Below, one piece after another: positions 23,178 through 33,404 of a stretch of 64,000 bases of DNA (within the stretch, counting starts at the first letter, position 1; each line of letters begins with the position of its first letter). Below the pieces are notes generated by a model. The model did no database searches. It was not told the DNA's origin and saw only the letters and a program-made list of their open reading frames with translations. The stretch covers positions 1,116,001 through 1,180,000 of the forward strand of contig BRON01000016.1 in NCBI GenBank assembly GCA_024345305.1. Direction: 5' to 3'. The position numbers and the translations under genes are program-made. This DNA comes from Mrakia gelida. Taxonomy: Eukaryota > Basidiomycota > Tremellomycetes > Cystofilobasidiales > Mrakiaceae.

Positions 23178-26100
23178 ATGGCAACGGATCTCGATGACGA
23201 TGGATGGGAAGGTGAGTGGCTCGTCGTCTGCTCTGTTCTATACACCCCTAAATCTGACTCTGGGCCTTCTTGCTCGACCTAGACATGCCCATCGTTCGTT
23301 CGGAACCCAACGCGCTCGGTCTCGACGATGAGGATGAGAAGAGGTCAGTGCTTCAACTCTTCTTTTTCGCCTCAGTGCTTGCCTCCGAGGGATGTGTAGA
23401 GATCTCTCGAGGAGAAGCGTCCTCTAGCAGGAAAGGCAGAGCGGGATCAGGTCTCTCCGTTCTTGCGTCGAGCTGGCGTGGTCCTCCCCTCCCCTTCCTT
23501 CCTCCGGACATCTCCTCGTCGCCTCAACTTCCATAGATTCACACCTCTACGAGATCAAGGTACTAATCAACTTCCTTCCTCCTCCAGATACCACTACAAG
23601 GCTCCTACCAACAAGGATCCGACCGAAGCAGTCGTCACAGGAAACGCCGCTGGGCACTCGCTCAACCTCCAAGATCTCCCAGAAGGAGAGTCCTGGAGAG
23701 GGAAGCTGGATCAGGATGAGTCGGACTGTGAGTAACACGATCGTTTACTTATATATCGAGTCTCTTCTTTCTCCCTCGGTCGATTCCTAGCTCCCTCTCA
23801 TCCTCGATTTGTTGAGCTCGAAACGAACGAAGCTGACTCCTCCCTCCCTCCCTTCCCTCCCTCTCTCCCTTCTCGTCCCTCCTTTCCCTCTTCTTTTCAC
23901 AGACACCCGCCTACGTCTCGAGGAGGACACCGACGCCGACGAGGTTCACATGCGAACTCGTTACCTCTTCGACGAGGACAAGGCCATGACTCCGCTCTCC
24001 CAAATGCAAGCGACCAAGAACCTCCTTACGGAAACCCAACGGATCGCCTACGTCGGTCTCTGCAAGCTCGCTTGCGTCGAAATGGTCAACGAACTTCGAG
24101 CTGTAGCCGATGCGGACGTCAAGAAGAAGGCGGCTAAGATCAAGCTCGGGACGAAGGCTGGAACGGGAGTGGTGGACGATCCTGCGACCGAGAGCTCAAC
24201 CGTTTGGGGTTTGAAGATCATGGCGAGGCTGTATCAACATATGGAGTTGGAGAGGGATGGTGAGTACCACTTCTCGTTCTTTGATCGAAGGCGAAGGAGC
24301 TGACGGCAGTCTTGGTTGTCCGTTTGGGTCGAGCAGAACAGAAGATGATCGAATCCTTGTCGACGCACGGAGTCGAACCCATGGACCTCGTCCCTTCCCT
24401 GATGACCACCCACACCGTCCCCAACCCCGAGTACGACCCCGTCGAGGCTGAGCGGATACGAGCCGAGAAGGAGGCGGAGGATGCTGAACGAGCAGCGGAG
24501 GAATCGGAGGCTCGAGAGCGTCAACAGGAGGAGGAGGAGCAGGTCGCGTCGTCTTCGAAGGAGGAGGAAGCGTTTGGAGGAGGTTTGGGTCTCGTTGGGA
24601 AGCTCGAACGTCGTCGATCCAGCGTAGAGGAGGCCGATCTCGCTTTCGGTCAGGAGGAGGACGATCTCGACCCAGCAGCAGTACCGCCGCCGAAGTACTC
24701 TCAGCGGACTCAACCTCCAGAAGACGACGATGGAGGAGACATCGGTGGATTCGACGACGATCCCTTCGCAGACTTCGACACTCGGAAAACCCCTACAGCT
24801 ACTCCCTCCATCCCATCACTCGTTCTCTCTCCGTCCATAGACCAGCACTCCTCCACCTCCAACCGCGATCTTCCTCCGTTACCACCCTCTCCTCTCCCTC
24901 CCTCCTCTCCCAACGGCTTCACGTCCGACGACCTCGAAACCCCCTCGACACCCAAAGGAACAGGTCCTATCGTCGGAACTACTACCCATCTTGAAGAACC
25001 TCTAGAAGACGTCACGCCAGTCCTCCCAGGAGTCTCAACTTCCCTCTCGGCAGCCGACGAGAACATCACCCTCGACATTCGGTGGACGATCCTGTGAGTT
25101 TCCTTCCTTCTTCACCTCCCTGTATCCTTTCTGAGCTGACCTTTATCTTGCTCCTCGTTCCCCAGCTGCGACCTCTTCCTCGCTCTCATCGCCGATTCAG
25201 TCTACGACGCTCGTTCGCGAGTCCTCCTCGAACGGGTCGCGTCGAAACTCGGTCTCGGTCTCCTCGACGTCGTTCGGTTCGAGAAACGAGTGACGGACTC
25301 GTTGGAGATCCAGGAGGGAGTGGAGAAGATGCAGCAGACGGAGGTTCTCGACGCGAGGAAGAACATGAGTCGGAACAAGCGATACGTTGCCATCGGTCTG
25401 GCGACGCTCGGTTCGTCCTGCTTCCCGGCTAGACCTTGCTCCCCCTTTTTTCTTCTCTTGTACTGACTCATCCTGCATCTTTTACTCGACTTGCAGGTGG
25501 TGGTCTCGTCATCGGACTCTCAGCAGGTCTCCTTGCTCCGGTCATCGGAGCAGCCCTCGGAGGAGCTCTCACGACCGTAGGAATCACCGGAACGACTGGA
25601 TTCCTCGCTGGAGCAGGAGGAGCAGCAGCCATCACCACTGGAGGAGTCCTCACGGGTTCGACGATCGCTACTCGAGGAATGGCTCGAAGAACTCAGTTCG
25701 TTCGGACGTTCGAGCTCAAGGCGTTGCACAACCAGAAGAGGATCAACTGCTTCATCACCATGCCTGGGTGAGCATCTTTTCTCAGTCCCTTTCCCTTCTC
25801 GATCGTCTCACAAACGAGGGCTGACCTCCCTTGTGTTCGTTCGCTCAGATTCATGTCTTCGGTGGAGGACGACGTTCGACTCCCCTTCTCGACGCTGGAT
25901 CCGATGATCGGAGACGTCTTCACCGCTCTTTGGGAGCCCGAGATGATGGCTGAGATGGGAAACGCTCTCAAGATCCTCACGACGGAGGTCCTCTCGACGG
26001 TCGGACAGACCGTCCTTCAAGCGACGGTGATGACGGCTCTGGTTTCGGCGTTGCAGTGGCCTCTCAGTGAGTTTGCCTTCTTCCTTCGCTCTCCTCGCGA

Positions 26101-27887
26101 ACTTCGCTGACCTCTTCCCTTCCTCTTCGTTATCAGTTCTCACGAAGCTCAGTTACCTCATCGACAAGTGAGTCGTTCCGCACCTCCGTCCTCCTCTTAT
26201 CTTCGAACCCTCGACTGACCTCGTCGCGTCACTTCCTCTTCCCCAGCCCTTGGTCGAACGCTCTCGACCGATCCAAAGCAGCAGGTCTCGTCCTCGCCGA
26301 TACTCTCATCAACCGTCACGTCGGAGTCCGTCCCGTCTCCCTCATCGGTTTCTCCCTCGGAGCTCGAGCCATCTACTACGCTCTCGTCGAACTCGCTCGA
26401 GCGAAGGCGTACGGAATCGTCCAGGACGTCTACCTCTTTGGAGGAACCATCACTGCGAACAAGAAGACCTGGCTCGAGGTCAGGAGCGTAGTGGCTGGGA
26501 GGTTCGTGAACGGGTTCGCGAGGAACGATTGGGTGTTGGGGTATTTGTTCAGGGCGACGGCGGCGGGAAACACGGTCGCTGGGTTGAGACCTGTGGAGGG
26601 GATTCCTGGGTTGGAGAACGTCGATATCACGGACAAGATCGCTGGGCATATGTCGTATCGACCGATGATGCCGCTGCTGTTGCACACCGTTGGACTTCCT
26701 GTGAGTTTTCGTCGGTTTCGTTCACGCTCGTTCGACCTTCGAATGCTGACGCGTCTCGTTCCCTTTCTTCGTTCAGGTCACCGCCGACTACTTCGACGAG
26801 CCCGAGGTTCGTTGCTCTCTTGGGTTGGCTCGTACCTCGTCTGACCGCTCGCTGACCTCTCTTCTCATCGAACGAACAGGAGCCCGAGTTCCTGGAGGAT
26901 CGAATCATCATCACCGAAGCGGAGGAGGAAGCTCGCCGAGAAGCCAAGCAGAAACGCTGGTTCTCTCGCAAGAAGAAACCCACCTCCAACCCAACCTCTC
27001 GCGGAACCAGCTCGGAAACCAAACGGAAAGCTTCAACAAGCTCGTCGGTTCCAGAGTACGACGACGACGACCTCCCTCCTCGCGAAGACGATCCCTCCTC
27101 ATCTTCTCGACCCAGCACCGAGTCCTCGGATCTCTCCCCTCCCATCACCTCCCCATCCGCATCTACTCCCGACCTCGTATCCTCCGAACCGGTCTCGAAA
27201 CTCCCTCCAACAGCTGGGTTCGACTTCAAGGCGATCTCCAAAGCCCTCGGGAAGGACATCGACGTCGACGCGTTGAAGGCTCCCTCCGGTCTTCCTCCTC
27301 CTCCGGATCCCAACCTCGCCGATCGGAAACCTCCCCTCGAACGCTCGGAGTCCACCCCACCATCGAAAGTCGTCGCTTCCTCCTCGTCGTCCAACTCCAG
27401 GACGTTCCCACGCCCCTCTCCCCTCTCCTCCTCGAGCACGACCGCCTCGATGGAGAACCTCTCCGCCAGCACAGCTCAAGCCTCCATCTCCTCCTCCTCC
27501 TTCAACAACCCACCCTCCCACCTCACTACCTCCAACCAATGGTCCACCCCCTCCTCCTCATCCGCCAACAACTGGGCCTCTTCCTCCACCTCCTCCTTCT
27601 CGAACAACCTCGACTACACCCTCTCGCCTCCTCCCCTTCCGGACAAGAACTCCTACTCCAGCTACAACACCAACCCCACTTCCAACCCGTTCACCTACAA
27701 CCAGTTCACCGCCTCCGTCCCCACTCCGTCCCCGCCGTCCGAGGAACCAGCGATGTACTTCGGTGGGAGCGATGGGAGCGTGAGCGTTTCGAAGGGGACG
27801 ACGGCAGGGAAGGACAGGCCGAGAGATCCGTGGGATCGGCCGTTGCCTAAGCCGGGGAAGGGAGTGTTGGATAATCCTTGGAGTTGA
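23178..27887 (+). CDS. DUF726 / TMCO4-type alpha/beta-hydrolase (Mil1 relative)
   Basis: Twelve exons (23178-23211, 23283-23343, 23588-23727, 23903-24259, 24337-25093, 25166-25410, 25497-25767, 25849-26066, 26137-26167, 26247-26700, 26777-26806, 26880-27887) give 1201 aa. A soluble N-terminus includes an acidic coiled segment. Then come RRSSVEEADLAF, NMSRNKRYVAIGLATLGGG, and a Gly/Ala-rich membrane-like region (LSAGLLAPVIGAALGGALTT). The DUF726 hydrolase fold follows, with the nucleophile elbow SLIGFSLGAR and the VYLFGGTITANKKTW and GHMSYRPMMP blocks. Yeast Mil1 (YFL034W) binds the AP-1 medium subunit, and human TMCO4 shares this domain. The serine in GFSLG suggests lipase-like chemistry, untested. 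The tail is Ser/Pro-rich and ends NPWS. Confidence 0.9.
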
Positions 27888-28489
27888 GGGAAGAGGAGCG
27901 AGAGGGGTCCGTTCGCGTCGTTGTTCACGTTTTTTGGGTTTCTCGTTTCTTTCGCTTACACTTCCTTTGCTTTCGCCTATCATCTTTTCATCCATATACC
28001 TCATCTACAGTTCCTTTCTTTTCTCGCTTTTTTTACGCTCTTCTCGCTACATCTCTCTCCCATTGCATGCTCGTTTCTTCTCGCTTCCATTCGACTCGAC
28101 GCGTGTTCAGATCGGGCAAGGGTCGTATGTTGTTTATGTTGGGCGTCTCGCGGCGGTGCATGGGTGAGTAGGCGATGAGGAAGCTCAAGGTAAGGGGACT
28201 CAGAGAAGCATGTGATCGATCGAGAAGGAGGAAGAAGAGAGCGGTTGAACTGGACGAGGCGTCGCGTCGTCGTCGTCGACTTTTTCTCTGGCTCCTCATC
28301 GTCGAGAGGCGATCATCACCTCGTCTTGCGTCCGTATCTTCCTGGGCTCTTCCTCAGCTTCGAAGGACCCGAGATCTTTGCAGTCCGAGGAAGCGAGAGG
28401 GAGAAAAAGAGGTGAATCGAAATCGAACGAGCGAGGGAAAGAAAAACGAAGCGCTGGGTTGGTGTTGCGAAACGAGCGAGATGGACACA
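27888..28489. other. Convergent intergenic region
   Basis: 3' region of the DUF726 gene (T-rich) and 3' region of small paralogue A. No supported gene. Confidence 0.5.
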
Positions 28490-28950
28490 CTACTCGTACA
28501 CCCTTTGGTTCTGCAAGTAGATGAGATCCCTCCCCAACTGCGCAAGACGAGCCCCAACCATAGCATCCGTCGCCGCTCGCCTCGCCCTCGACTCCCTCGC
28601 GAACGCCTCGACCTCCTCGTCGAGCTGCCGCTCGTAGGTTCGAAGGTTAACGACCATGGCGTGGATCTGGAGAGGAGTGTAGCGAGCTTTGCACTCGGCG
28701 CTGCTGAAGTCTGATCGAAGGAGAGGAGCGAGAGAAGGTCAACGAGAGCTAGGAGGAAGGGACAGGTGTCTCAGAGAGGGATGAACGAACGAGGGTCGTC
28801 GAGACGCTTTTTCGAGGAGGTCTTCTTCTTCTTTGGTACTGAGTTGGACGAGGTTGAGGTTGAGGAAGTTGGGTGTTGGAGGACCTTCTTCTTCTTGAGA
28901 GTAGGAGCGACGAAGTGAGGGGTGGGGAGAGGGGAGGGAAGGGAGGGCAT
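28490..28950 (-). CDS. Small basic/helical protein, tandem paralogue A
   Basis: Two exons (28791-28950 and 28490-28710) give 126 aa. It begins MPSLPSPLPTPHFVAPTLKKKK, followed by Ser/Thr-rich and Lys-rich stretches. The second exon has YTPLQIHAMVVNLRTYERQ and EEVEAFARESRARRAATDAM, ending LGRDLIYLQNQRVYE; it is predicted helical and possibly coiled coil. Start motif, phase-1 intron (junction Asp/His-Phe), second-exon length (221 nt exactly) and the terminal Tyr-Glu are shared with the gene at 29879-30361, so the two are a tandem duplication. Family and function are unknown. The Lys-rich block might be a nuclear localisation signal. Confidence 0.72.
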
Positions 28951-29878
28951 TCTGCGAAAGAGCACAGGGAGGGACGCGTCGCGAGGTCAGATTTGAATTG
29001 CCATGGACGAGGGAGAGGAAGGCAGGTACGTACTGGGGATCTGAAGTGGAGATATTTGAGCGAACGATCACGTTTGATGCAGTTTGGGGAGAGAGAGAGC
29101 GAGGGCGAGGGCAGCCAGCGAGCGAGAGAGCCCAACAACAGCCTTGCTCTCACGTTGGCACTTCTTGCGATCAGGCACGAACGGGTGAAAAGCTTCGCCC
29201 TCTCATGATCACGTCACACAGACCTGGACTCTTACTCTTCCGTACCTCCTCCTATTCACATCTGTCTTCTCGAAAGTCCCTCCGCCCTCCTTTTGGAGCG
29301 GCTCAAAAGTTCGAAGGACGGATTCAACGCGTCGTGCGTCGTCTCGCGAGCGAAAGAGAAGGATGGGGAGAGCGAGAGAGCAAAAATCTCACTAGCTCGG
29401 AGAGCTTGATGATGGTGCTGGAAGATGCCTGAGCCAAAGAGAAGGAGGACTCGAAGAACCAGAGGCTCAATCCGACGACGCGTCGTGTTGTCCTCCTCCT
29501 CGAGTCTTTCTCCTTCTCTCGTCGTTGTGAAGCGTTCTTCTTATCATCTTTCTCGACGCTCTCCTACTGTTCAATCAGACGGAATCCGCGGGGCACGAAG
29601 AGAGGATATGAAAGAAGATTCGACGACGGGGCAGAGGTCTGAATTCGTTGTTGTGATTTTTCGACTTGAACTTGGTGAGAGTCCCGACAGCTGCTGCATA
29701 TCAGCTTTGCTCGACTTTCTCTGTCAGCTGAGAGAGATCCCTTTCCGGAGACCAGCAAGCAGGGACGAAATTGAGATCGAGATCGAAAACGAAGAGAAAA
29801 TGGAAGAGCGAAGACGAAGATAACGAAAGAGAGGAAAAAAGATAAACAAAGGATAAAGCACTCGTGCTGCGACCTGCT
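28951..29878. other. Spacer between tandem paralogues A and B
   Basis: 928 bp holding the promoter of A and the 3' region of B. Two GACGCGTC palindromes (28973 and 29477) occur here. The plus-strand frames across it are not supported. Confidence 0.45.
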
Positions 29879-30361
29879 CTACTCGTACTTCCCCCAGCTC
29901 CTCGCCCTAACCTCTATCTGCCTAATCTGCTCGAAGCAGTAGGCGTACCAAGCGTCCGACTCGGCCTTCCTCACCCTAGCAGCCTCCTCCAGTCTCTGAG
30001 ACTCCTCCGCCGCGATTCGAAGGGTCGTTCGCTGGTGGACGGTGAGCTCGTGGATCAGTTGAGGAGTGAGGTAGTATTGGTATTGGGGGAGTTGGAAGTC
30101 TTTTCAAGTCGAAGGGAACGAAAGACGAAGTCAGTTTCGGGCGAGGCAGGAGAGGTTTCAGAGCGGGCGAGGAGGGAAGACAGAGGACGAACGGTCTGGG
30201 TGAAGTGGATCGTTTCGAGGGTCGTAGAGTTGGACTTGGGGTGAGGGATGTTGGAGGTGGATGGGGAGCGATGACTTCTTGGTCTTCTTGACGATTTTCT
30301 TCGTCTGGAAAGTCCGAGCGACGAGTTTGGGAGTGGAAGGTGGGGAGGGAAGCGAAGGCAT
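29879..30361 (-). CDS. Small basic/helical protein, tandem paralogue B
   Basis: Two exons (30193-30361 and 29879-30099) give 129 aa. It starts MPSLPSPPSTPKLVARTFQTKK with a VKKTKKSS basic patch. The second exon runs HFQLPQYQYYLTPQLIHEL, then RIAAEESQRLEEAARVRKAE, ending RARSWGKYE. It is paralogous to gene A by N-terminal motif, intron position and phase, and identical 221-nt second exon, but most helical residues have diverged. Its promoter region (399 bp) is shared with the divergent coiled-coil gene. Function unknown. Confidence 0.72.
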
Positions 30362-30760
30362 GCTGTGAGTCGAGGTGAGGGAGGGGAGACGAAGGTCAGC
30401 TTCGCTTCGAAGAGTACACGATAATGAGAAGAGTACAGATACTGACGTTGTGATATAGAGGGGTGGCTGAGAGTGATTAGAAGAGAAAAGCGGCCGTTTT
30501 GACTGATGTGGTTGAGAGAGAAGGAGGAGAGGGAGAGAGCGAAACGGCTGGCCCCCGCGCGCTCGCATCACAGGCAAACTTTGCTCTGAAGTGAAAGCAG
30601 ATCGAAATCTTCCTCCACCTTTGCACCTTCAACCATCACATACTCTCTCTTATATTCTTCTTGGACAACCCATCTTTAATCCGCTTTTCCTCAATTCCTC
30701 ATCCTCTTCGCTTCCGACCACGTACACCTGCTGCCCTCACTCTCGCTTCCGACTTCAAAC
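30362..30760. promoter_or_regulatory. Divergent promoter, paralogue B / coiled-coil gene
   Basis: 399 bp between start codons. It contains a GCGCGC-rich patch near 30555 and a TATATTC sequence near 30650 on the plus strand that could be a TATA-like element. Assignment is inference. Confidence 0.45.
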
Positions 30761-32144
30761 ATGGCGTTCGTCCCCTCCCTTCTTCTTCTCCTTCCTCGCC
30801 CGAGCTTCCTCTTCCCTTGTCCTTTGACTGACTAGTAACCTATCTTGGTCGCTCTCGCATCAGTCCTCCTCTCGATAGCTCTTCTCAAGCAGGACCTTCT
30901 GCTGGGTCGAAAAACGCACCACCAGCGGCTCAGCGACCTGGTGAGTCGATCGGTCTTCCTTCTTCCTTCTCTTCTTTCCCTTCCTGACTTCTCTCCTCTC
31001 CGCTATTCCCAGTTTCTCACAGAGTAGTGTCCGGAGGAGGTGAGTTGTAGTCTCAAATCCTGTCTGATGCTCGCAGAAGAGGTTGAAGAGGAGGAGGGAG
31101 GGAGGGAAGGTCGTTGCGAGCTTCCGAGCTCTCCGATGCCTTCGAGTCTGTCCTTCCCGCTCGATTCCCTCGCTCGTATTGACCTTCTCCTTGCTTTTAT
31201 CTTTCCTTCGTCTCAGTCGTTCGAAACAAGCAACAACTCAATCGAGCCGTCCCCTACGGCCCTTCAGTACCCGTCCAGCAGCAGCACCAACTTCAGCAAC
31301 AGCAACATCAGCCGGCGAACGCTCATCCGACTCTTGTAGGATCTAGACAAGGTCCCCTCGGGAATCTCGCTGGTGAGTCACCGTAACGTAACTCTGAAGC
31401 TGAATCCTCGGGATGTCGGAGGCAGAAGAGGAGCAGGAATGAAGGTTGGCGAGAAAAACAACAACGACGAGCTGACCTCCTCGTCGTTTCGACCTCCTCC
31501 TCCCTCGACGTTCGACAGTCCCTCCTCCCTCGCACCTCAACGCTCATCCCTCTCATCCGAACCCTCAACCTCACTACCAGCATCCTCCTCACCAACCAAA
31601 CCACCTTCACCAACCTCACCCGCAGCCCATCGCCGCTCAACATGCTCGTTTCACCACTCAACACCATCGCCAACCCGCTCCCTCCCCTCAACAGCCGCCG
31701 AACCAAGCCCTTCCTCCTCCTCCTCCTCCCAATTCGCCTCATGCCTTCTATCGAATGCTGGCATTCCAGCACCCCAACCCCGCAGAACAACTCGCCCAAG
31801 AATTTAGCAGGTCGGCCATTCTCCACGCGAGACTCATGGTTTCGGAGGAGAATCAACGACGATTGGCGGGGGAATTGGATCAGGAGAGGACCTTGACTTC
31901 GGGTCTGGTTACTGGGATTGGAGCTGCAGACGTGATTCGATCGAGGCAGATCGAACAGGTCACTGGGGAGAGGGACGCGTTGAGGGAGGAGAGGAATGGC
32001 TTGCGAGTCGAGGTGGACGCGTTGAGGCAGGAGAGGGACGTTTTGACGGGGGAGGTGGACAGGATGAGGGATCGTTTCATGGATCTTTATATGGCTGGAG
32101 AGGGGGGAGGAGATGGCGAAGGGGTCAAGGAGGAGGAGGAGTGA
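30761..32144 (+). CDS. Gln/His/Pro-rich coiled-coil protein
   Basis: Five exons (30761-30765, 30864-30940, 31013-31039, 31217-31372, 31519-32144) give 296 aa. The first coding exon is only ATGGC and the third is 27 nt. The N-terminal half is low complexity (QQQHQLQQQQHQP and PPPPPPNSPHAFYRML). The C-terminal half, from NPAEQLAQEFSRSAILHARL through LRVEVDALRQERDVLTGEVD, has heptad-like spacing typical of a coiled coil, and the protein ends in an acidic tail. Not recognised; a scaffold or nuclear role would be a guess. Confidence 0.7.
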
Positions 32145-33404
32145 GGAAGGTTGTTGACGTTTTTGGGGTTTCGTTCGTCGTTCGTCGCCTCTGCATTCGA
32201 GTTCGGGGTTCGCTCTTCGTACTTTCCCTCTTTCCCCTTACACCTTCGCTCTTTCGTTACCTCCTCGCTCGTCTACCCCTCGTTTCTATCCATCCCTCCA
32301 CCCCACTCCCACCTCCCTACCTCTCTCGCTCTCTCGCTCGTTTTATCACTCTTCGTTTTTTCTCTCTTCCTCCCTCCCTACCTCACTTACATAGCACATA
32401 CACTCACCACCCACTGCATCCACACCCCCCTTACCTAACTCTAATCCTCCCACACCCACTCTCCTTTTCGTCCGGTTTCATTCTTTCTCGCATTCTTGAC
32501 CATCGCATCCTGCATCACCATCCCCTCCCTCCCATCCATTCATTCGCGTTAATCCCGTTTTTAGCATGGTTTACGGATTCTTCGCTTACTTATACATACT
32601 GCATCGCATCCTCTCATGAAAGTTTCGTTCGTCTTCGAGAGCTCGCAAGACGAAGTTCGACACGTTTCGTCTCGACCCTTTCCTTTCCTCCCCTCCCCAT
32701 TCCTCGCCCATACCATCAAGCTCAAGCTTGACAAAACCCCATCATCTGAAAAGGATGCTTTGTTTGTAGATGTGTAAAAGCGCGTGCTATGTATAGAATC
32801 GCTGGGCTGAAAAGCATCGAACCGAACCCGAAAAAAGAAAACCCAAATCAAAAGACGCTAGGTCCGACGAAGAAGCCAAGAAGGAAGAACGAACTAGCGT
32901 GCGCGAGAGAGACAGTCAACCGTATGGAACCAAGAAAGAAACGAGAGGGAGGGAGAGAGAGAGCGAGAAGACTAGAAACCCAAGAAGAGAAGAGACGAGC
33001 GAGAGAGAGGGAAACAGTGGTGGTGTTGTTTGATGTGGGCTACAGGAAGGCAGAGAGAGACGGAGAAGAGGCTCGCTAGGAGGTGAGATGCTACGGAAGA
33101 GGAAGAGAGAGAGAGATGGATGCCAACGAGACGAGAGAGTGGAACGAGCGCTGCTCAAAAGGAGAGGAGACAAAAAAGAAGGCTGAGGCGAAACGAAAAC
33201 GAGACGAGGACTGAAGGCCTGGTAGTGAGAGAAAAGGAAACACCGAACTAATTGGGCGAGAAGAAGAGAGCAGCTAGGCCTGGTAAAGAAGAGGAGAGGA
33301 AAAGAAGAAGGTCAGCGAGACGGTCGACGCGTCTCGAATCGAATCAAACGAACAAAGACTCACTCTCGACTCCTCGACACCACTTCCACCGCCACCCCAC
33401 TCAC
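32145..33404. other. Convergent intergenic region
   Basis: T/C-rich 3' region of the coiled-coil gene, then purine-rich sequence that is the minus-strand 3' region of STE12, including a predicted 3' UTR intron (listed separately). No protein gene supported. Confidence 0.5.
33280..33363 (-). other. Predicted 3' UTR intron of STE12
   Basis: On the minus strand GTGAGT at 33363 pairs with a CAG acceptor ending at 33280, with a GCTGAC branch site and a GACGCGTC palindrome (33326-33333) between them. It starts about 41 nt after the STE12 stop codon. Sequence signals only. Confidence 0.55.

Noticed and set aside
26627..27472. 281-codon minus-strand open frame across the DUF726 gene
   Set aside because: Antisense to conserved hydrolase and tail exons; composition is not protein-like.
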